Part shown: positions 42,964 to 47,847 of the stretch, in pieces | How the letters are laid out: every line of letters begins with the position of its first letter | Numbering within the stretch: the first letter of the stretch is position 1 | Origin: Giesbergeria sp. | GTDB lineage: Bacteria > Pseudomonadota > Gammaproteobacteria > Burkholderiales > Burkholderiaceae_C | DNA length: 47,847 bases | Assembly: GCA_017985015.1 (NCBI GenBank) | Contig: JAGNYI010000021.1 | Span: 1-47,847 of the forward strand | Direction: 5' to 3' | Made by a program: the position numbers and the translations under genes | The notes under the pieces: generated by a model | Told to the model about the DNA's origin: nothing | The model's database searches: none | What the model saw: only the letters and a program-made list of their open reading frames with translations

Positions 42964-43917
42964 TTAGAAATGAACGCCTTGCGCTCGCACCATCCAGAAA
43001 CCCCAGGTCATCCCCAGGCCATAAACCGCTGCCGCTGCAATGCCCAACACCAGCGCAGCGCGCAGCCGCGTGGGCTCGCTGGCATGGCGCAGCAGCAGCG
43101 CGCCGGCTGCCAGCGACAGCGGCGCCGCTGCCAGCGCCGCCAATGTTGGCCGGGGCAACACCCCTGCAACCACCAGCGCGAGCACCCAGGCCTGCGCCGC
43201 AACGGCCACCGCCAGATACAGCCAGGCCGCCCGCCGCAAGCCCAGGCGCACCGCCAGGGTGCGCTTGCCCACGCGCGCGTCGGCCGCGGCATCGGGAAAG
43301 GCGTTGGCGAGCAGGATATTGCCAATCATCAGCCCATAGCCCAGCGCCGCGGCGGCTGGAACCAGAAAAAAACGCCCGCGTTGCACATGGTCGGCTCCCA
43401 CCACCACCAAGGCCCAGGCCAGCGCCACGCTCACCTCGCCCCAGCCGCGCTTCATCAGCGCCAAGGGCGGCAAGGAATAGGCCCAACCCAGCAGCAGGCC
43501 CACCAGGCCAATCACCAGCAATCCGCCACCACTGTGCACGGCAAGCCAAATACCGCCCAGCACCACCACGATGGCCAGCACCAGCGAAAACTGGCGCATG
43601 TCGGCAGCCGCCACCACGCCGCGCTGCACCAGGCGCGATCCGCCGGTGAAGGGATACAGGCCGGCGCTGTTGGCCGCGTCCGCCCCATTGAGGGCATCCG
43701 CGTAGTCGTTTTGCATGTTGGCAGAGGCATGGGCCAGCAACGCCAGCGCCCAGGTGGCCAGCGCACGCGGCCACGAAAACCCGCCGCCGCTGGCCACCGC
43801 CGTGGCCATGCCCAGCGCGCAGCCTATGGCGGTGATGACGAGAAAACCCGGCCGGGTCATGGCCAGGTAGACGGTCCAGGGAATCGGCGACGGGGAAACT
43901 TGGCGCAATGCAGACAC
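42964..43917 (-). CDS. UbiA-family prenyltransferase
   Basis: This 317-residue membrane protein with eight or nine helices has two Asp-rich motifs: ANMQNDYADALNGADAANSA and NAFPDAAADARVGKRTLAVR. The first motif fits MenA-like enzymes better than UbiA itself (NDYxD spacing). It attaches a prenyl chain to an aromatic ring in the membrane. A menaquinone role is not supported by neighbours. It shares a 128-base divergent region with ubiM. Confidence 0.8.
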   Translation of the reverse strand: MSALRQVSPSPIPWTVYLAMTRPGFLVITAIGCALGMATAVASGGGFSWPRALATWALALLAHASANMQNDYADALNGADAANSAGLYPFTGGSRLVQRGVVAAADMRQFSLVLAIVVVLGGIWLAVHSGGGLLVIGLVGLLLGWAYSLPPLALMKRGWGEVSVALAWALVVVGADHVQRGRFFLVPAAAALGYGLMIGNILLANAFPDAAADARVGKRTLAVRLGLRRAAWLYLAVAVAAQAWVLALVVAGVLPRPTLAALAAAPLSLAAGALLLRHASEPTRLRAALVLGIAAAAVYGLGMTWGFWMVRAQGVHF

Positions 43918-43981
43918 GGGAATGTGGGGGTAACCCTGAGCTTAACCTTGGGTTTGCGATACGCTCGACGGAGCACATTCG

Positions 43982-44008
43982 CCCCATTGACCCCATTGAC
44001 CCCATTGA
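43982..44008 (+). repeat. Three tandem 9-bp units
   Basis: CCCCATTGA is repeated three times head to tail upstream of ubiM, followed by a degenerate continuation. It lies 38 bases before the gene, in the divergent region with the prenyltransferase gene, and might affect the ubiM leader. Confidence 0.8.
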
Positions 44009-44045
44009 TTGTGCGCGGAACACTTAAAAGTTAGGGTTGCGTCCC

Positions 44046-45257
44046 ATGGACTACGACATTCTCATCAGCGGCGCCGGCCCCGCAGGGCTCTGCCTGGCGC
44101 GTGCGCTCTCTGGCTGCGGGCTGACCATCGGCATCGCGGACCCACAGCCGCTGGCCGCACTGGAAAACCCGGCCTACGACGGCCGCGAAATCGCATTGAC
44201 GCAGCGCTCCGCCCACCAGATGCGTGTGCTGGGCCTGTGGGGACGCATCGAAGGCTATGAAGCCACGGCGTTCTCGCCCTTGCGCGACGCCCAGGTGCTC
44301 GACGGCCTGTCGCCCTACGCCATGCGCATCGAGCACAGCCTCTCGCGCCACTCCGAACTGGGCTGGCTGGTGTCCAACCACCTGATCCGACGCGCCGCCT
44401 TTGCCGAACTGCGCGCCGCACAAGACAAAAATGGCGACATCACCCTGCTGGCCGGCGAGAGTGTGGCCCATGCCCACACCGACGCTGAAGGCGCGCATGT
44501 GCGGCTGGCCAGCGGCAAGGCCCTTTCGGCTCGATTGTTGATTGCGGCCGACAGCCGTTTTTCCGGCACCCGTCGCGCCATGGGCATTGGCGCCGACATG
44601 CACGACTTTGGCCGCTCCATGCTTTTGTGCACCATGACGCACCAGGAGCCGCACCACCAGGTGGCCTGGGAATGGTTTGGCTACGGCCAGACGCTGGCGC
44701 TGCTGCCCATGAACGATGCGCCCGAGTCCGGCGCACACCGCTCCTGCGTGGTGCTGACGCTGCCGCACCACCAGCTCGAAGCCCTGGAGGCCATGGAGGC
44801 ACCCGAATTCGGCCGCGCGCTGACAGCGCGTTTTTCCGAGCGCCTGGGCGCGATGGAGCTGGCCAGCACGCGCCACCTGTATCCGCTGGTCGGGGTGCGC
44901 CCCCACCGTTTGGTGGCAGAGCGTTTTGCCTGCGTGGGCGACGCGGCCGTAGGCATGCACCCGGTCACCGCCCATGGCTTCAACTTTGGGCTGTTGGGTA
45001 TTACGGCGCTGGCCGAGGCGATCCGCACGGCGCAATCGTCGGGCGGTGACATTGCTGCGCCGCGCCTGCTGGCCCAGTACGAGCGCGGGCACCGCCGCGC
45101 CACGCTGCCGCTGTATCTGGCCACCAACTTCGTCGCACAGCTCTACACCGCCGACGCCGGCCCGGCCCGTCTGCTGCGCGGCGCGGCCCTGCGCCTGGCG
45201 CAGAACTTTCCGCCGTTCAAGCGGGCGGTGGCGGCTTCATTGTCCGGTGGACACTAA
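44046..45257 (+). CDS. ubiM: UbiM-type FAD hydroxylase of ubiquinone synthesis
   Basis: This 403-residue flavin monooxygenase has ILISGAGPAGLCLARALSG as the dinucleotide-binding motif, PAYDGREIALTQRSAHQMRV as the UbiH/COQ6-family segment, and FACVGDAAVGMHPVTAHGFN as the FAD-binding GD motif. The PAYDGREIALT and LSPYAMR features match the UbiM branch, which hydroxylates the ubiquinone ring in several proteobacteria. The start is the ATG at 44046; TTG at 44037 is an alternative. It may replace UbiF/UbiH in this organism. Confidence 0.75.
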   Translation: MDYDILISGAGPAGLCLARALSGCGLTIGIADPQPLAALENPAYDGREIALTQRSAHQMRVLGLWGRIEGYEATAFSPLRDAQVLDGLSPYAMRIEHSLSRHSELGWLVSNHLIRRAAFAELRAAQDKNGDITLLAGESVAHAHTDAEGAHVRLASGKALSARLLIAADSRFSGTRRAMGIGADMHDFGRSMLLCTMTHQEPHHQVAWEWFGYGQTLALLPMNDAPESGAHRSCVVLTLPHHQLEALEAMEAPEFGRALTARFSERLGAMELASTRHLYPLVGVRPHRLVAERFACVGDAAVGMHPVTAHGFNFGLLGITALAEAIRTAQSSGGDIAAPRLLAQYERGHRRATLPLYLATNFVAQLYTADAGPARLLRGAALRLAQNFPPFKRAVAASLSGGH

Positions 45258-45261
45258 GCGT

Positions 45262-45320
45262 TTTCTATTGTTTTGATAGCTGCTCGCGCTTATCCAGTAA
45301 GCGCTAGTGCCCTATTTATC
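45262..45320 (+). repeat. Dispersed repeat, copy 7
   Basis: TTTTGATAGCTGCTCGCGCTTA, a 5-base loop, then TAAGCGCTAGTGCCCTATTTA. It lies four bases after the ubiM stop. Stem GCGCTTA/TAAGCGC is perfect. Confidence 0.75.
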
Positions 45321-45386
45321 CTTACTGCTTAGCTGCCTCAGAGACAACAATGAGAGCGCGACTTTGATGGGTTCGCGCCGTGGCAA

Positions 45387-45994
45387 AGGGCGGAGGCCGG
45401 GTGATGCGCCCGGCGGCGCAGTAACTTTTTTTGCCAAAAAAAGTCACCAAAAAAGGCCAGCCCTACTGCCTGCGACCCCTTCGCTGCGCTACGGGGCAAC
45501 CTGCGTCGGGGCACTTGCGGGGTGCGCCGTGGAACTCACTTCGCTGCTGTGCAGCTGCGTTCAAACAGCCACGACGAGCTAGACAACGAAGCATGCGCGC
45601 ACCAGCGCGCACGCCACCCCGCAAGTACCCCGCCGCAGGCGCATTCACAAGGGCGGGGAACCTCACGGGCCATTGCTTCGCTCGGCCCTGGATACGGCAA
45701 GTTCGCTGCTTAGCTTGACGTAGGTTTCTTCTCGGGCCGAGCGCAGCAATGGCCCGTAAGGATGTCCGAGCCCTTGTGGCCGTGCCGAGAAGCGCAGGGG
45801 CGGGCGGATCAAGGCTCGCGTCTGTTTGAGCACCGCAGGTGCGAGTTGAGCGAGACCCCGTCCGGCGCGAGCATCGCCGGTTGCCCGAAGCGCAGCGCAG
45901 GGACACGGACAGTAGGGCGGGCGTTCTTTGGTGACTTTCTTTCGCTGGAAAGAAAGTTACTGCGCCGCCGGGCGCACACCCCGGCCTCCGCCCT
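45387..45994. repeat. About 600-bp imperfect palindrome, non-coding
   Basis: This 608-base block has long inverted arms. The left arm begins AGGGCGGAGGCCGGG and contains GCGGCGCAGTAAC, GTCACCAAAAAAGGC and GCCCTACTG. The right arm contains the same units inverted (GCCCTACTGT, GTCACCAAAGAA, GCGCAGTAACTTTC, AGGGCGGAGGCCGG when read on the minus strand). Inner copies of ACGGGCCATTGCT at 45669 and, inverted, near 45737-45758 flank a central loop. No ORF with recognisable protein features spans it. The rest of 45258-46040 is the dispersed repeat and short linkers. Confidence 0.75.
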
Positions 45995-46040
45995 ACGAGA
46001 AACGCACGCTCTTCAATCTCTGTCAGAGGCCACTACACAG

Positions 46041-46982
46041 TCAGTTGATCTCATTTTCCATTTGCAGCCCTTCTCGCACCGTGGGGTAGCGCAGCCGCAG
46101 GCCCAGCTCGCAGAGCATGCGCGTCGCGTCAAGCCGGCGCGACTCGCTCATGAAGCTCAGCTGCATCGCGCCCAATTGCTCGGCGGCTTCGCTGCGCGCA
46201 ATCCGGGGCGGATGCGGCAGGCCATAGAGATCGGCGGCCAGATCGAAGTACTCGCCCATGCGCAGCGTGCTGGCGTCGCTCACGTTGTAGATGCGCTGCG
46301 GCGCGCCGCGCCACAGAGCCGCCAGGCAGGCGCGCGCCAAGTCGTCGGCGTGGATGTGGTTGGTGAAGACATCGTCCTCGCGCCGCAGCACCGGCGTGCC
46401 TCGGCGCAGACGCGCCTCAGGCGTGCCGTTTTCCCGGTCTGGCGCATGGATGCCGGGCACGCGCAGCACGCTGGCCCGCACGCCTGCGCGCCCCAGTTGG
46501 CGCACGCTGCGCTCGGCGTGCACCCGTCGCACCGCGCGGGCGGTGGCGGGCGCCGGGGCGCGCGTCTCGCTCACCCAGGCCCCCGCGCAGTCGCCATAGA
46601 CTCCGCTGGTCGAGGCATACACCAGGGAGCGTGGCGGCGTGCGCAGGCGCAGAGCGCGCACCAGCGCGCGCGTGCGGGCGTCTTCGGTGCCAGCCTGCGG
46701 CGGCGGCGCCAGATGCAGCACCTGCGTCGCCAGCCCGGCCAGGCGGCGCAGCGTGGCCGCATCGTCCAGGTTGCCGCGCAGCGGCTGGGCGCCGAGCTGG
46801 CGCAATTCGGCCATGCGTTCGGGGCTGGAGGTGAGCGCCAGGACGCGCAGCCGCGGCGCGGCGCCGCCCTGCGACAAGGCCCGCAGCACGCGCACGCCCA
46901 CGTCGCCGCAGCCCACGATGAGCAGCCGCGGGCGGCGAAAGCGCGAAGGCAGTGCGCCAGAAGGGCTTTGGTTTGAAGGCAA
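46041..46982 (-). CDS. NAD(P)-dependent epimerase/SDR-like protein (YeeZ type)
   Basis: This 313-residue Rossmann-fold protein begins at the TTG at 46982 (MPSNQSPSGALP); the open frame upstream runs opposite the ferredoxin-reductase gene and is not coding. RLLIVGCGDVGVRVL is the nucleotide-binding motif, followed by LVYASTSGVYGDCAGAWVSE, the YxxxK-region equivalent, and DVFTNHIHADDLARA. It resembles YeeZ/extended SDR proteins. The start codon is uncertain. It is divergent from the next gene, 42 bases away. Confidence 0.75.
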   Translation of the reverse strand: MPSNQSPSGALPSRFRRPRLLIVGCGDVGVRVLRALSQGGAAPRLRVLALTSSPERMAELRQLGAQPLRGNLDDAATLRRLAGLATQVLHLAPPPQAGTEDARTRALVRALRLRTPPRSLVYASTSGVYGDCAGAWVSETRAPAPATARAVRRVHAERSVRQLGRAGVRASVLRVPGIHAPDRENGTPEARLRRGTPVLRREDDVFTNHIHADDLARACLAALWRGAPQRIYNVSDASTLRMGEYFDLAADLYGLPHPPRIARSEAAEQLGAMQLSFMSESRRLDATRMLCELGLRLRYPTVREGLQMENEIN

Positions 46983-47024
46983 AATTGATTCGCGTCTTGA
47001 AGAACCAACGAGGATACCCAAAGC

Positions 47025-47847
47025 ATGAGCAGCGCACCGCCCGCAAATACCGCCTTTCAGATCAGTGTCTTGCCCAGCGGGCGCAGCTTTGTCGCCGAGC
47101 CCGGCGAGGCCATGCTGGCAGCCGCCATCCGCCAGGGCATTGGCCTGCCGTACGGCTGCAAGGACGGCGCCTGCGGCTCCTGCAAGTGCAAGAAGATCGA
47201 AGGGACCGTGGTGCATGGCGAGCACCAGTCCAAAGCGCTGAGCGCCGAGGAAGAAGCCGCCGGGTTCGTGCTCACCTGCTGCGGCGTGGCGCACAGCAAC
47301 GTGGTGCTGGAGTCGCGCCAGGTCACCGACGAAGGCGCGTTTCCCATCCGCAAGCTCCCCGTACGCGTCACTGCCATCGAGCGGCTGTCGCACGACGTGA
47401 TCCGCCTGCGCCTGCAGTTGCCGGCCACCGAGGCCTTTCGCTACCACGCCGGCCAGTATGTTGAATTTATTCTGCAAGGCGGCGTGCGGCGCTCGTATTC
47501 CATGGCCAACGCGCCGCACACGCAGGAATCGGTGGGCGGCGTGGAGCTGCATCTGCGCCACATGCCTGGCGGCAAGTTCACCGACCATGTCTTTGGCGGT
47601 ATGAAGGAGCGCGACATCCTGCGCATTGAAGGGCCGTATGGTGGCTTTTTCCTGCGCGAAGACTCGGACAAACCCATCGTGCTGCTGGCCTCTGGAACCG
47701 GTTTTGCACCCGTGAAAGCCCTGATCGAGCAATTGCAAAAGACCGGCAGCACCCGGCCCGTGGTGCTGTACTGGGGCGGGCGCCGCCCGCGCGACCTGTA
47801 CATGGACGGCTGGGTGCAAGAGCGCCTGGCCGAACTGCCGCAGCTGC
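47025..47847 (+). CDS. CDP-6-deoxy-glucoseen reductase-like ferredoxin reductase (partial)
   Basis: This gene runs off the window after 274 codons. It starts MSSAPPANTAFQISVLPSGR following AGGA. A plant-type [2Fe-2S] domain has cysteines at about residues 45, 50, 53 and 85 (YGCKDGACGSCKCKK and FVLTCCGV). A ferredoxin-NAD(P) reductase domain follows with RSYSMANAP for FAD and ASGTGFAPVKALIEQL for NAD. This matches the AscD-like reductase of many betaproteobacteria, which passes electrons from NAD(P)H to an iron-sulfur centre. The C-terminus is not visible. Confidence 0.88.
   Translation, partial: MSSAPPANTAFQISVLPSGRSFVAEPGEAMLAAAIRQGIGLPYGCKDGACGSCKCKKIEGTVVHGEHQSKALSAEEEAAGFVLTCCGVAHSNVVLESRQVTDEGAFPIRKLPVRVTAIERLSHDVIRLRLQLPATEAFRYHAGQYVEFILQGGVRRSYSMANAPHTQESVGGVELHLRHMPGGKFTDHVFGGMKERDILRIEGPYGGFFLREDSDKPIVLLASGTGFAPVKALIEQLQKTGSTRPVVLYWGGRRPRDLYMDGWVQERLAELPQL

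Noticed and set aside
45262-45320. Intrinsic terminator after ubiM.
   Set aside because: The stem is good but no T-run follows it; it is better described as a copy of the dispersed repeat.
46983-47819. Long N-terminal extension of the epimerase-like minus-strand ORF.
   Set aside because: It is antisense to the ferredoxin-reductase gene and lacks Rossmann or other domain similarity. High GC gives long open antisense frames.
1-47847. tRNA genes and CRISPR arrays.
   Set aside because: No cloverleaf or repeat-spacer pattern was found by eye; a tRNAscan-SE and CRISPR finder run would be decisive.

Overview
The window is high-GC betaproteobacterial chromosome, most probably from the family Comamonadaceae (Acidovorax / Hydrogenophaga / Rhodoferax type). 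The reasons are a TRAP transporter with an IclR regulator and CoA-thioester catabolism, a UbiM-type ubiquinone hydroxylase, DUF2242, DUF924 and YbdG-type proteins, an IS3/IS51-type element, and seven copies of a dispersed intergenic repeat (stem AGCGCTT/AAGCGCT followed by GAGGCCAATTT) that I associate with this family. No rRNA, tRNA or CRISPR array was seen. The assignment is inference from content, not from a marker gene.

Left edge, 1-2979: a decayed accessory patch. It holds a nucleotidyltransferase gene broken by a 1-base insertion and a stop codon, a small partner ORF, the N-terminus of a CxxC/HNH-like protein cut off by an IS3-family element (1273-2591) whose orfA is itself frameshifted, and a block of four 21-bp direct repeats that look like the end of another element.

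Catabolic island, 2980-12315 (+): TRAP solute-binding protein, fused DctQM permease, IclR regulator, SCP2-type thiolase, a CoA ligase fused to two PPC/DUF296 domains, an AcuI-like acyl-CoA reductase and a CxxC peroxidase-related protein. Several junctions are ATGA overlaps. I infer uptake, CoA activation and thiolytic breakdown of a carboxylate that I cannot name. A 9-bp inverted repeat upstream of the first gene is a candidate operator. An IS630 remnant abuts the end of the island and truncates a zeta-toxin gene whose small partner is intact.

Central region, 13444-28868: mostly housekeeping and regulatory genes. These are a DUF937 protein, an HtrA-like protease coupled to an FHA membrane protein, an M14 deacylase, a GIY-YIG-like protein, trhO, ybdG, a Ser/Thr kinase-HDOD-GAF protein, an acyl-CoA synthetase, a split YeeE/YedE pair, an ICMT-like protein, an M23 peptidase and a CapV-like patatin.

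Signalling and envelope region, 28975-45257: a 1306-residue CheR-PAS4-GGDEF-EAL protein immediately upstream of the patatin, a DUF2242 lipoprotein, RarD, a DHH phosphoesterase, TerB, MgtC, an EamA transporter, DUF924, a second M14-like protein, tandem OmpA paralogues, RbgA/YlqF, a UbiA-like prenyltransferase and UbiM.

Right edge: a roughly 600-bp non-coding imperfect palindrome (45387-45994), then a divergent pair of an SDR/epimerase-like gene and a ferredoxin-reductase gene that runs off the window.
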